A stretch of 64,000 nucleotides of DNA from Tieghemiomyces parasiticus (GCA_027575765.1 JANBPT010000149.1:1-64000); one strand, 5' to 3'; shown: positions 53,585-64,000, numbered from the stretch's first letter. Made by a program: numbers and translations. Notes: generated from the sequence alone by a model not told the origin.

Positions 53585-56502
53585 ATATCTGTGCGGCTCT
53601 GGTACTAGCTGTTTAATATCCAGGATTACCCTGCGGGGGTCATATAGGGCGCCACCCATGGTATATCGGTTTATTCATTCGTAAAGGAGTAAGGGGTTGG
53701 CACCGGCTGACTCTACTTGGACAATACAGTCTGTAGGACCTCGGTGGATGAGATAACTGGGCAGCTTATACTCAGCATTGTCATTGTACATGTGCCTGTA
53801 TCATACTATTCCCCCCTCCCCCCCACACACACACACACTGCCTGCAGACCTTGGCCGATTCGTTATAGGCAAGGGTGTGCGCTAAGGAGGTGGCGTCGTC
53901 GTTATCTCCATGTATAATATACCCGCCTCTTACCGCGCTCCAGGACTCGAGAGTCAGTCCCCAAATAACTCACTATTCACAACGTTCACCCAGCAGAATG
54001 ATGGATATATATATATAATAGCGATAGTCAGTGAAACCATCCACCACTCAGGTATCTTGCGTCACACTAAGGGCCATCCACTTCATCAGAATAAGCTATT
54101 TCTCTTCGCCCCTGTTGACATGGGTGTCTAACCGAGGGCAGGCGAGAGCCGGTCGGCTTAATCTACAGCGCTTTCCACCCTGTCCGGAAAGTCACCAGTT
54201 ACGTAGACAGGAGCACCAATTAGCTTCCTGTTGCAGATACCCCAAGGAAGAAAGAGAGAGAGAAGGAGAAGTGGTGCTCTATGTGATGGGCCATGTGCAA
54301 GTAGCTTAGCGTTTACGTTTCCTCAACCTGTTCATATTTTTTTAAAAGAAGATATTTAACCGTCTGCCAGACATGCTAGATACATACCACTTCCCCGCCA
54401 GGCCAGCGTATCTAAAGAATACGACGCATCCGTCGCAAGCCCAGGTAATTGCGTTCAGTCGTAGGGTCTTGGTAGCGTACGACCCCGAGACTGGTCTTCC
54501 ATGTGGCTGGCAACTGTAAGGGGCTGATAACCATATATATCGTCGACGCTATCAAGAAGGGGAGATGGGGGGAGTCCCCCTGCACCTCGGGCCACAATCG
54601 GTTATGTTAGCAACCAGTAATGTCTCCTCCCCACAGACTACCTGGCGTGTAAATCTCACACATGCCAAAGTTTACACAGTTGGTGACTAGTAGGCCTGTA
54701 AAGAAACGTGGAAATTACAAGTGATGGGGGACCCTGGCGGCCAATGGCGGTTAGGTTTTTATTTATTATATGTTTGGGCAGCTGCTCTCATTTTACTATA
54801 AGGGTGATGTTTAACAACACTCCTCACTGTAATCAAACGATGTTGGTCGAAATGAACGATGACATTCCACTGTGTCCACTTATATCATAATATCCCATCC
54901 ATACTAATCGGATGGCATGCCAAAAAAAACACCAACTATAAAAGCGGTTACTTAGCTGCTAATTTATGGGCAGTTGATCTATCAACCCGATCCTAGTAGT
55001 AATGCCCATCCTCTAAACGACAAATGCATGGTGTCGCGTCCCCCGCAGCCGGGCCTTCAAGATGAGTTTGATGGTGTGGAGGGATGCCCCGCCGGTAGGA
55101 TCAAGGAGAGGACGTGGTGGGGGGGGGTGAGCTGCCGAAATCAGAATATTTACGGCCTCGTTACTCATGCCCGTCGCCCTCTGCTCCGCGTGCAACGTCG
55201 CACCTTGTCAGCCCAAAGAATGTCACTACTGAACAATGGTCCGATTCAAAGGGTGAAGGTGGACCTGTACTTGATTATGTCATTCTTGTTGCTTCACGGT
55301 CGCAGCATACTGGCGTATGGGTTTAGTCAATATTTTATATTGAAACCGCTATGTTTGAATACGTCAATTGTTGCGTTTCAGCGTAAAGCACGGTTGTGTG
55401 CCCGTGCCTGGCCGTCTGTCGCACTCGCTGCAGCCGTGCCTCTCGAAAGCAGAGAGAGAGAGAGGCTACCCCGACCAGCATGCGCGTTTCGCTGTAGTTA
55501 CCCTGCACATCGCGGGTATCACCTCTCGCTCTTGGCTTATCCCATCCCCAACCGGGCCTCGTAACCTACAGTTGCGGCCGTTTGCATGCAATCTCTACGG
55601 CTGCAGTAGTTTTACTTTAAATCCTTTCTCAGCCAATTCTCTCACTCCCCTTTTATCCCGCTACTCAGCTGTGATTCTGCATGAGTAAAAAAAAAAGTGA
55701 TCAGTCATGGCGCACCCCGTAGAACACGTCGCGCTGGGCCGGGATTTTTTAATGGCAGAAACGGCCAATCCGTATCGACCGTGTCGAGCGCCATGGCTAT
55801 TTTCGTATGATTTCTTTGCGGCCAATCCCATTAGGGGGGGCGGTTTGTGATGCTTCTCCCGAGAAAGCGGAACGGCTGGGTGGTGCATACTCCGCCATAC
55901 CCACATGCCAAAGCAGACCAATGGCTGGCCGCGACTTTGAGGGAGAGAGAGGGCAGGATTGCGGGGTTCAAATACCACCCTCGCCGTCCCCTGGGTCAAC
56001 CGATCTTCCTCTGCCCTGTCTGGTGCACTTTCATCTACAGGACCATCATTTTATATTCGGCCGGCTCCACCAGTCCGGCCAGGGCTTGCATATCGTTTTT
56101 CTCCTCCACTCTCCCGCGAATTCTCACTCCTTCTACCAGCGCTCTGATAATCCGGCGACGGTTGTCAGCGCACCACCAGGAGCCCCGCCGTTTGTAACCC
56201 GACTGCCCCAGGAAAGGGCGCATTCCCCTTCACCTGCCATCTGCCGTGCCGATAGCTCCCGCGCTGTTCGTCGTCCACGGTTCTCTGTTCAGCACGCTCA
56301 CTCTCCGTCATCCGGTTTTCTCCCCCCCTTCCACCGGCAGCACTTGCCGCCTTGCCCCGACCAACGCTTGCCACCAGCCCCTCCCCCCTGTCTTGAGCAT
56401 TTGCTCCTCCACCACCCCCTTCTCTTGTATTCTGCCACCCACCCCTCTCCACCGTGTAACGGTCTAATTCCTGACCTGACCCCCTCCCCACCCTCGGTCG
56501 CC

Positions 56503-58716
56503 ATGAGCTCCATACCGTACAGCCACACCAACTACAAGGCCTACCGCACCTCGCCCCATCTGGGCCGAAGTCGCCAGGTCGACACCAGCCAACCGACCGG
56601 CCCGCTCCAGGAACAGTTCGCCCAGGTGTACAACCGTCTACAGTACATCTCCGGCCTTTTTCGCGATAAACAGTTACCTCTGGAACCCGCCACTGAAAGC
56701 ATCACCGTACCGTCCCTTGCGGCCGCCAAGGCAGCCCAGAGCGACGGCGGTATGGACGACCACCCTGACGGCACCCCGAGCCGCGTGACCGTCGAGACCG
56801 AGGCCACGGCGCGCAGTTCAGCCGAATCCACTGCGGACGGCGACGAAGTCCCGCCGTGCGTCTGCAACGAGGTGTGCACGGTGGCAGCGCCGGGGTCCTG
56901 CGGGGTGTGCGGCTCGGCGCTCATTCCGGTCCACCAGCTGCTAGACCAGCTGACCGAACTGCGTACGACGACCGAGGCGGCACAGGAACGAGCCGCGGAT
57001 GTCGACCGGCAGAACGAGCTACAACGTCAGGATCTGAGCGACTTTTCGGGTCGCATCATCCGCCTCGAGGACGAGCTGGACCAGAGCCGGCAGGAAGTGG
57101 CTACTCTTCGACGTGACCTCCGGGTGCTCAATGATAAGTTTGTGGATGAGGTCGAAAAGGTGGCTGAGATTCAGCACTCCAAACTTCTAGTTGAGGAAGA
57201 ACTGGAGGATCTGAGTCGCAAACTGTTTGAGCAAGCCAATACCATGGTCGCTGATGAGGCCCGCCAGCGCCACGATACCGAGACCACCCTGGCCGAAACC
57301 CGCCAGGAATTGGAACGCATCCGCACCGAGTTGGCCCAGGCGAAAACCGAGAACCATCGGTTACAGGAACGGCAAGCGGTCGACGCCGTCGAGGCTGCCG
57401 GCCAGGCCACTGCTTCGGCCTCCCGCGGTACCCAGGACCACCCATCGGATGCCCCGGATGCGGCCACGTGTCTGGGTCTGCCGGATGCCCTGCGCCGCAC
57501 ACCATCCCCACCCCCACCACCGCCGGAGATCGCCACGGACGAACAGCTCCTCTTGGAATTCCAGGATTTCGTGTTTCATTGCTCGTCAGTCAAGCTTTTT
57601 AAGATCCACACGTTCGGCTTCATGCGTAACTGTCTCGCCGAGGATGTCGAGCCGTGTCTGCGGTTCGGCCCTACCCCACGCATATCATCCAAGAATCTGC
57701 TTGACGCCATTCTGTTTGATACTCTTGTGCTGGAACCCGTGCGTAACGGCGAACCTAATCCGACCGTTTCCAGTAATGGGGGAACCCACCCCCCGGCGAC
57801 GGCGGCGGCGGTTGCTACGGTTTCTGGTGGTGGTAGTAGTGGTCCGGCGGACAGTGCTTCACCCCGGCCATCTTCCCTCGCCGCTAATCTGGGCGCCGGT
57901 ACATCCGCAGCGGCGGCAGCGACGCGGTTCCTCTCGTCCAAACAGGCCCTCCTCTGGGAACGCTTCAGCGGGTCCGTCACGGCCAACCCGCACGGATGCC
58001 AAGCGTGCGGCCGGTCGGGAGCGTGCGGTTGGCGGTTCCAAATGGGATATTACGCCGAGAACGAGGAGTGGTCCTACATTGACCAGTTCTGCCGTGACCG
58101 GCTCATGGCCGTCTGTGAGTTTTACCGCTTCGTCCGTCATCTATACCAGGGCCTCTTCAGCCACCGGAGCATGCAAGAGCTTTACCTCGAATCCCAACGT
58201 TTGCGCCTCCGGATCTTGTACGCCCGGTTGGGTGCGTTCTCAATGTACCGCGAGCACCCGCAGTACTTAATCCGGAAGCTGAATGCGCCGTCAATGTCGC
58301 TGACCCCGCGTAAGGTCAGCACACACGCCGGCGGTAGTATCCGTAGTGTGGACGGCCAGGGTGGTAAGCCCCACGGCAACGGTGGGGCTGGAAGTGGTGG
58401 TAACTCGCCCGCAACGGCGGCAGTAGCGGCCCCTACCCCCACGACACCCACGACTGCTTCTCAGACCGCTTTCGTCGTGCCCGGTACCGTCAACGGGGCT
58501 CGTCCGCCGCCGCCTCGTATGGCCACCATGACTAGTACTCCCGGAGCTGCTCCACCCGCCTCAGCGCTGACTACCGGTCCTGCGGCTGCGGTGGAGTCAG
58601 GTGCCATGAAAGAGCCGCCGGCCAATGTCGATACCAAGATGAAGGTCACCCAGCCAGAATTGATGGTGGAGGAACCAACGGCCACGAACGAAACACCTAA
58701 GAAGACGGAAGGATAA
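56503..58716 (+). CDS. SEC2: Sec2/Rabin-type Rab GTPase exchange factor
   Basis: Sec2-family proteins activate the Rab Sec4/Rab8 on secretory vesicles for polarised exocytosis. 737 residues from ATG 56503 (context CGCCATGA). Residues 117-140 form a Cys-rich cluster (CVCNEVC, then CGVCGSAL) that may bind zinc. A long coiled coil spans about 145-305. Its core at about 206-240 is the Sec2 GEF motif: LNDKFVDEVEKVAEIQHSKL and VEEELEDLSRKLFEQAN. A second conserved region (about 347-589) starts LLEFQDFVFHCSSVKL and contains a C-x2-C-x4-C pattern (CQACGRSGACGWRF) and FYRFVRHLYQGLF, matching the C-terminal domain of Rabin/Sec2-like proteins. It is interrupted by an Ala/Gly/Ser-rich insert at about 425-475. 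The tail (590-737) is Ala/Pro/Thr-rich. The frame is open 232 codons upstream, but that stretch looks like leader DNA. Confidence 0.9.
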   Translation: MSSIPYSHTNYKAYRTSPHLGRSRQVDTSQPTGPLQEQFAQVYNRLQYISGLFRDKQLPLEPATESITVPSLAAAKAAQSDGGMDDHPDGTPSRVTVETEATARSSAESTADGDEVPPCVCNEVCTVAAPGSCGVCGSALIPVHQLLDQLTELRTTTEAAQERAADVDRQNELQRQDLSDFSGRIIRLEDELDQSRQEVATLRRDLRVLNDKFVDEVEKVAEIQHSKLLVEEELEDLSRKLFEQANTMVADEARQRHDTETTLAETRQELERIRTELAQAKTENHRLQERQAVDAVEAAGQATASASRGTQDHPSDAPDAATCLGLPDALRRTPSPPPPPPEIATDEQLLLEFQDFVFHCSSVKLFKIHTFGFMRNCLAEDVEPCLRFGPTPRISSKNLLDAILFDTLVLEPVRNGEPNPTVSSNGGTHPPATAAAVATVSGGGSSGPADSASPRPSSLAANLGAGTSAAAAATRFLSSKQALLWERFSGSVTANPHGCQACGRSGACGWRFQMGYYAENEEWSYIDQFCRDRLMAVCEFYRFVRHLYQGLFSHRSMQELYLESQRLRLRILYARLGAFSMYREHPQYLIRKLNAPSMSLTPRKVSTHAGGSIRSVDGQGGKPHGNGGAGSGGNSPATAAVAAPTPTTPTTASQTAFVVPGTVNGARPPPPRMATMTSTPGAAPPASALTTGPAAAVESGAMKEPPANVDTKMKVTQPELMVEEPTATNETPKKTEG

Positions 58717-59513
58717 TGCCCGGGATACCCTGACCCCTCTGGCCTCCTCCAACCATCCCGATGACGACCGACGCCGTTAAGATGCCGCCGCCTCCAATTT
58801 TTATTTTATTTTGCTTTATGTTTTGGGTTTACCATATCGGGCATCTCTATCCATGTTTCTGTATAATTCCTTCCTTTCATAACCCCCCCCACCACACTCA
58901 CCCCCTACCTTATTCCGCCTACTTCGCTCTGGCATATATATTTTTTCACCCTCTCCCCTCATCCATCTCCGCTGCTAAAGCGACACCAATTCTACTTGGA
59001 CGCCAATATCCCCCACCATTATGTCGTTAGATTTATTTAGCATGAACCCCTAGATTCAAGGCAAATCGTTATTTTTATTATTACTATTAAGGGTAGTGCT
59101 ACAAAGAAAAAAAAACAACTCTTTGCAAGTCTACGGGTCAGAAAAGTGGAATTCTTTGGGGGTAGAGTTAAGAATGGATGGCAGTGAAACAAAGTGTAGA
59201 GTTCACCCGTGAGCAAAGTGAAGGGTGACAAGTTGGATTAACGAGGCGGAGGGCACCGTAAAAGTAAATAAATAAAGAGGGGCGGGGGAAAGGAGAAGCA
59301 TGAAGATGATGGGGGTGAAGGGGGTAGGTGAGAATAGTTTACGCGCGATTGGAGAATAAAGTTACTAAGGCCTGCCAAACAGGACCAAGAGAGCTATAAT
59401 GTCCGCCTGTCTGTGTTAGTTTTTGATTTCTTGTGGAGGGGGGAAATAAATATTCAAGTATTAATAATAATAATGGGCCCAGTCGAACAGCCTAAAGCGG
59501 GTGAGATTTTCCC
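58717..59513. other. Convergent 3' intergenic region, SEC2 and Kar9-like gene
   Basis: 800 bp between stop codons. 58790-58990 is T/C-rich and 59040-59110 AT-rich, probably the SEC2 3' UTR. AATAAATATTCAAG at 59445-59458 and the TAA-repeat stretch after it precede the minus-strand stop. No gene is recognised. Confidence 0.45.
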
Positions 59514-62500
59514 CTAAACGACGGGACGGGCAGGGGATGGACGAGTAACGGGGGTACGCCGCGCGCCACCGTTAGGACTGGTAGTGGTGAGTAGGACTGA
59601 CAGGTCGGTAGTATTGGACGTAACGGTACTACTGGCTGACGAGGTGGAGCGGGGTTGTATGGTGGGCGATAAGGTGGTCAACGCCACCAGGTTGGCGTTA
59701 GCGGCGTGGTGGGTAGTAGTAGTAGTAATAGTAGTATGTAGGAATCGGTCCAAAGCCTGCCACATTGATCCCCGGCGGCTTTCGGTAGTTAGCGCTTGCA
59801 CGGGACAATCATGGCCAGCACCGTCCGCTGGTGAAAGACGGCAGCGAACGAGATAGCCGCGAGGTTGCTGTTGCTGCGACGACGATGGTGACGATGGCTG
59901 ATCGATGGTCATCAGACCAAAGTAGTACCGGGCACCGCCCTCCACTTTATAAACCGGGGGTTCGGTGGCCGACTTGCCATTCACAAACGTGTGACGAATA
60001 ACCTGGGTTATGGCGTTATCCAGGGGGTCATCATCGGGGTTGAGTGACATGGGCTGGGAGACCTGCGAGAGGTAGATGATTTCAGGCGACGCGGCTGAAG
60101 GGTCATCATCGGCGTACGGCGGGAAATACGAGGAATTGGCCTGCAACGACGACGATGTCGATGACGGTGATAATACGGGATGGCCACCGTGGTCGTCCAG
60201 GGCAGGTGCCGACCGCGGGAGCGTGAGGGTAAACCCACCCGTAGCCCGTCGGTTTTCACGGACGAGGGACTCGAGGTTGCGGGTGGCGCGAGGTAGGTCC
60301 CGGGGTGAGGTGGACGTGGCCTGGTGGTTGAGGAAGAGGGTCGAGCGGGGCCGGCTGAGGGTTCGGGAGGCGCTAGGACGAACCGGGGTGGTAAGTTGGG
60401 CACCGCCGGTGCTGAGCCGGCGGGCGCGCGGAGGTAGGGCGTTGGTGAGGGAGGCCAGTGGGGTCGTAGCCGCGTCGGCAGTAGCTTTGGAGACCATCTG
60501 GGGCCCCCGCGGAGTGGCGTCGCAAGGAAGAAGCGAGGCCCGGCTCGTCGCGCGTGGCGGTTGATGGTTACTGGTCTGCCGCAATGGGGTGGTGGCTGCC
60601 GCGTTGCCGAGGGTTTGGCTTATACTGGCCACCGAGCGGCCACTGGGCGATGTGGTCCGCGGGGCGTGGTGTGAAGGAAGGGGAAGAAGCCCCGGACTGA
60701 CGGAGCGCCGAGGACCGCGGGGACCGGAGGGCGGCACAGGGGACCCCGAGAGGAGTCGAGCGACACGGTAGTTAGTCATGCGGCCGCTGGACGCCGACTG
60801 TTTAGCGCGGTTGAGCAAGGCGTCCATATCAGTAAGTCCCTGTTCGGTGGTAGCGGGTGGAGCGGGCGCAGCTGGTGGTTGGTGGTTCACACGGTCACCG
60901 CCGGGCGTACGGGCGCCGGATCGCGCATGAGTGGAATTCGATCGAGACCCGTCGAGACGGACGGTGCTAGGGGTCCGCCGCAACCCGGGTAGTTTGGGAA
61001 CGGCTTCGGCCGACAAGAGGCGGCCCGCGATACTCGGAGCCGGCTGGTACCGGTTGAGCGGGGTGGTGGGCCGGGACTTGGATCGTGCCCCGGCGGCCGG
61101 CGTACCGTGAGAGGGCGGCGACGTCCGGGTTGTGATGGGCAGAGCCGGGAGGGGCTGCCGTGCCAGGCCAGATCTATGAGGGTTGGATGACACCGGCGAG
61201 GTCGCCCCAGACCGAGCGGGGGTTTTGGGACGCGGCAGCATCGACGGCGTCTTGGCCCGTCGGACCTCAAGTGACGATGCGGCGCGGGCGGACAGGCCCA
61301 AGGTGGCGGCGTCGAAGGACTTGCGGGTAGCGCGGATCGGAGTTTGATTCAGCGGACTGTGGGCACGGAGGGTGGCTGCGGCGGCCGAACCCAGGGTGCT
61401 GCCCTGGCGGACAGGCGGGGGCGGGGCGGAGGACCCATCTAGGTACGCCACTGACCGCGGGGTGGCAGTGAACCCGCTGGACGTCGAGGTGCTCGGGGAA
61501 GCCGGGGGCGGTGGAGACAAGGCAGGTCGGGACCCGGTGCCACCTCCACCGGCACGGCTGGAATCGTCGATACGGAACTGGTTGAGGGCCGAAGTAATGG
61601 AATGAACCGACGAGGCCGAGAACTCGTCCAGAATAGACGACTTGACCGACTCGGTATCGTGAACGCTCCCGCTCCCAGCGTCGGATCCGGTCGCAGCCGG
61701 GTCGTGTGGGGTCAGCAGGTGGTTGATCTCGGCCTCCAGGTGGCACAGGGCCTCTTGGACCTCGTACCAGGACTGCTGGAGTTCGTGGTACTGGCGGACC
61801 AGACCGGGCTTCCGCTGGGTAAGTACCTCCTTATCGTAGCGGGCGGCGAGGTGACGGAATAGCTTGGTGACAGTGTCAAGTGGGCGACCGCGGGCGTTAT
61901 AGAACCGGGCGCGCACCGTTTCGACCCCAGCCTGCAGTTCACCGGGCTGGCGGGTGGCGGCCTTGAGCTTGACCACATCGCTGCGGGTGGACTGGATGAG
62001 GGTCACCAGTTCGTTCATGTCGGCGGCGATCTCGGCGGCCAGGTCCTCAAAGATGTACACCCAGCGCTCGGACACCACGCGCCGTTTGAGCTGGTCCAGA
62101 TGGGCGCGCAGTTCTTCCCACTCCCGGACCACGGCGTCAAACAGTTCCTGGAAGGTGACGAAGGGGGACTCGCCAGGTAAGATATGGTTGGGTTGGATGC
62201 TGACGAACTTGGTCACTCGATCATGCAGCTGCCGCAGCCGGGGTTCAAAGGACCCGACTTGCTGGTGCAAGCGGGCCAGGGCGTGGTCCTCCTGCTTCTG
62301 GATCTTTTCAGTCTTAATCCCCAGGAAGACCTTGGGCGTGCCAACCACGCCAAGGCTGCCGCTAGTCCTGTCGGCCGAACCGATGTCATTCCCGGAAGCC
62401 CTGGGGGCGACGCACGGGGCGTGGGTGGCGGCCCACTGGCGCTCGAAGGCCTGGACGCTCCCGACGTACTGGCGAATATCCGTTTGCATCTGCTGGACGG

Positions 62501-63134
62501 CGCCGTAGAGTTCGTCGGCGTACTGGGTCTCGAGTAGCTGCTTGCGAATGTGACCAAAGTTTAGGTGGACAATCTTCCAGTCGGCTAGGATACGGTGGAG
62601 GACGACTTTGGCCTGGTGAGACTGGCGGTCGCGCAGGGCCTGCTCCTCTGGAGGCAAGCTAGCCTGGATGCGTTCGATGCGGGACTGGATATGGTCGCCT
62701 AGGTCGCACAGCAGCTCGATGGTCGGGGTGAAGTCCCGCATCATGGACTCGAATTCCTGGCTGGCCTGGTGACTGGCCGATGGCGACCGGATGTCAAGCG
62801 AGTCCAGGTACAGTTTGGCGGCCTCCAACCACAGTTCCACCTCGCGGGCCCCGCTGGAGAAGTTGTCCAGCATCTGAGGCAATGATACGGCTAGCGGCGG
62901 GGCGGCCTGGCCGGACCGCCGGCGGGTGGAGTGGTGGGTAATCTTCTCGAGGGCCGCGGCGGCGGTGGTTGGGGCTGCGGGTGGTGGCTGGGCAGACGGG
63001 TGGGAGGCCATGGTGGCAGGGGTGCGGCGGGAGGACGGGGAGGCGGAGAGGACTTGGTCGATGGTGTCACCGGTTGTGGAGACGGCGTCCTCGTACTGGG
63101 ACGAATCGGAGGCGTAGGAGAAGTGCTCAGACAT
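59514..63134 (-). CDS. KAR9: Kar9-like microtubule/spindle-positioning protein with GAR-like C-terminus
   Basis: Kar9 links microtubule plus ends (through EB1/Bim1) to myosin V and actin to orient the spindle. A single exon of 1206 residues. Residues about 83-465 form a long all-helical domain (LDNFSSGAREVELWLEAAK, WVYIFEDLAAEIAADMNELV, RQYHELQQSWYEVQEALCHL) matching the Kar9 N-terminal domain. Residues 470-1010 are Ser/Pro/Arg-rich and basic; TPSMLPRPKTP near 626 resembles an EB1-binding SxIP/SxLP site in the usual basic Pro/Ser setting. Residues about 1035-1137 look like a GAS2-related (GAR) microtubule-binding domain: VYKVEGGARYYFG, YLVRCRL, then WQALDRFL, in the GAR order GRYxFG...LVRIL...WxxLxxFL. 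Kar9 assignment is fairly firm; the GAR call is inference. ATG 63134 is the first in frame. Confidence 0.85.
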   Translation of the reverse strand: MSEHFSYASDSSQYEDAVSTTGDTIDQVLSASPSSRRTPATMASHPSAQPPPAAPTTAAAALEKITHHSTRRRSGQAAPPLAVSLPQMLDNFSSGAREVELWLEAAKLYLDSLDIRSPSASHQASQEFESMMRDFTPTIELLCDLGDHIQSRIERIQASLPPEEQALRDRQSHQAKVVLHRILADWKIVHLNFGHIRKQLLETQYADELYGAVQQMQTDIRQYVGSVQAFERQWAATHAPCVAPRASGNDIGSADRTSGSLGVVGTPKVFLGIKTEKIQKQEDHALARLHQQVGSFEPRLRQLHDRVTKFVSIQPNHILPGESPFVTFQELFDAVVREWEELRAHLDQLKRRVVSERWVYIFEDLAAEIAADMNELVTLIQSTRSDVVKLKAATRQPGELQAGVETVRARFYNARGRPLDTVTKLFRHLAARYDKEVLTQRKPGLVRQYHELQQSWYEVQEALCHLEAEINHLLTPHDPAATGSDAGSGSVHDTESVKSSILDEFSASSVHSITSALNQFRIDDSSRAGGGGTGSRPALSPPPPASPSTSTSSGFTATPRSVAYLDGSSAPPPPVRQGSTLGSAAAATLRAHSPLNQTPIRATRKSFDAATLGLSARAASSLEVRRAKTPSMLPRPKTPARSGATSPVSSNPHRSGLARQPLPALPITTRTSPPSHGTPAAGARSKSRPTTPLNRYQPAPSIAGRLLSAEAVPKLPGLRRTPSTVRLDGSRSNSTHARSGARTPGGDRVNHQPPAAPAPPATTEQGLTDMDALLNRAKQSASSGRMTNYRVARLLSGSPVPPSGPRGPRRSVSPGLLPLPSHHAPRTTSPSGRSVASISQTLGNAAATTPLRQTSNHQPPRATSRASLLPCDATPRGPQMVSKATADAATTPLASLTNALPPRARRLSTGGAQLTTPVRPSASRTLSRPRSTLFLNHQATSTSPRDLPRATRNLESLVRENRRATGGFTLTLPRSAPALDDHGGHPVLSPSSTSSSLQANSSYFPPYADDDPSAASPEIIYLSQVSQPMSLNPDDDPLDNAITQVIRHTFVNGKSATEPPVYKVEGGARYYFGLMTIDQPSSPSSSQQQQPRGYLVRCRLSPADGAGHDCPVQALTTESRRGSMWQALDRFLHTTITTTTTHHAANANLVALTTLSPTIQPRSTSSASSTVTSNTTDLSVLLTTTSPNGGARRTPVTRPSPARPVV

Positions 63135-64000
63135 GGAGCAAGAGGATGGTGGGCCGTGACGAAAAGGGGGGGCTTGGGCGGATGGGATAGAGGGGCAGCG
63201 GGGCTAAGTTGGCAGGCGAATCGCTAGGAGGCTTGTACGGGAGGGGCAAATAGGGCGGGGCCCAGGAGTCGGAGAGGGAACGTCAGGGTGACGGGGTACT
63301 AAAGGACAGGGCGGGACCGAGCCGTTTGCGTGGCAGGCCAGAGAGGGGAATCGTGGTGGGGTCGGAGTCAAACCAAGAATCGCGGGATGGGTACCGGAAA
63401 GGGCCCTGGCTATCCGGTGGCCGAGGGTAACTGGTGCTAAGGGCAGGCGCCAATAGCGTCAGGTCGGAGACCGGAATAGTCGGCCAGTGGTTGGGCCGGT
63501 CACGCGGGGTAGCTAGAGGAGGGGTGGTAGTAAACAGCGGGGTTCGGTAGCGTAAAAGTTGCGCGGCGATATAAGGGGAGTTGAAGAGGCAGGAATACAG
63601 CACGGCTGGATAACTTGGCTAGCCCAGGCAACTGAGGAGAAGGGCGGGACCTAGCGTAGTAAGAAAAGTAGGCGAATAGTAGTGAACTGCCCGGGCAGAG
63701 CAGGAGGGTATGGACTGGCAGTGGCAATTAGTCCACAGCCCACAAAATGTACTGCGACCTGAACAGGAGGACCATCACGCTGCCAGCCAGAATTTCCGCA
63801 CCCGTAGAATGCAGTACCTGGTCCCGGCAGAGACGGTGGGTTGAGTGTGGAAATTAATGTGATCGTGCGGGAGGAGACGGAGGAACAGATTGTGTCGTGT
63901 GGAAAACGAACGGCCCGTAACGCTCAAGCTGGGGGGCGGGAGGTGAGGGGCCAGGCTCGTCAGAGGGAGGGGGTACGCTATTCACCAGTGACAAGAGTAT
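63135..64000. other. Upstream region of the Kar9-like gene
   Basis: The first 600 bp are purine-rich on the plus strand, so pyrimidine-rich on the gene's coding strand, as in other leaders in the window. The remaining 250 bp to the edge have no recognisable feature. Confidence 0.45.

Larger units (their letters stand above)
50575..56502. other. 5.9-kb spacer without recognisable gene
   Basis: 50700-51000 is T/C-rich and probably the 3' UTR of the zinc-finger gene. About 51400-54300 has G-rich runs on the plus strand, an AT tract at 54004-54014 and no conserved frame. About 55560-56500 becomes pyrimidine-rich on the plus strand and is read as the leader and promoter of the Sec2-like gene; that gene's frame is open back to an ATG at 55807, but the translation is low complexity. 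Confidence 0.5.

Noticed and set aside
54974..55564. 196-codon plus-strand frame
   Set aside because: Composition and sequence look random, with no domain or splice support.
55807..56502. 232-codon upstream extension of the Sec2 frame
   Set aside because: The translation is low complexity, the sequence is pyrimidine-rich leader type, and the conserved N-terminus with a good ATG context starts at 56503.

Overview
This window reads as nuclear DNA of a fungus, most likely an early-diverging (non-Dikarya) lineage. The evidence is short GT-AG spliceosomal introns (roughly 120-260 nt), no operons, long intergenic spacers, and a fungal gene set: class II myosin, a Kar9-type spindle-positioning protein, Sec2, Dml1/Misato, Nug1/nucleostemin, Sec62, COG2, the exosome subunit Rrp41 and a WHEP-containing histidyl-tRNA synthetase. 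The species cannot be named from the sequence. I see no convincing tRNA or rRNA gene, CRISPR array or intact transposon.

Layout. 1-17 kb is sparse: the 5' part of a myosin II gene (minus, cut by the left edge), a large minus-strand protein with a degenerate RhoGAP-like C-terminus, about 4.7 kb with no recognisable gene, a minus-strand ankyrin-repeat protein of Hos4/Set3C type, a two-exon plus-strand gene for a predicted secreted protein, and a minus-strand acidic protein whose first exon is uncertain. 17.6-36.8 kb is the gene-dense core: HisRS, an unusual ABC transporter, DML1/Misato, SEC62, COG2 (minus), RRP41 (plus, divergent from COG2) and NUG1 (minus, convergent with RRP41). 36.8-49.5 kb is a gene desert with pyrimidine-rich islands and AT microsatellites. 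49.5-64 kb holds a two-finger C2H2 transcription factor, a further 5.9 kb spacer, a Sec2/Rabin-type Rab exchange factor and a Kar9-like protein ending in a GAS2-related (GAR-like) domain.

Function. The genes are housekeeping rather than one pathway, but several belong to polarised growth and trafficking: myosin II, Sec2, COG2, Sec62, the Kar9-like protein and a possible RhoGAP-like protein. Two others (Nug1, Rrp41) act in ribosome biogenesis and RNA processing.

The most interesting observations are (i) very small first coding exons: RRP41 begins with an exon whose coding part is only the ATG, NUG1 with 13 coding nucleotides, and possibly a third gene with 16; (ii) a Kar9-like N-terminus joined to a GAR-like C-terminus in one protein, resembling spectraplakin organisation; (iii) strong pyrimidine skew on the coding strand in front of most genes, including a leader of about 1.4 kb ahead of the zinc-finger gene. 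Splice models were assembled by eye from GT-AG signals, reading frame and family conservation.
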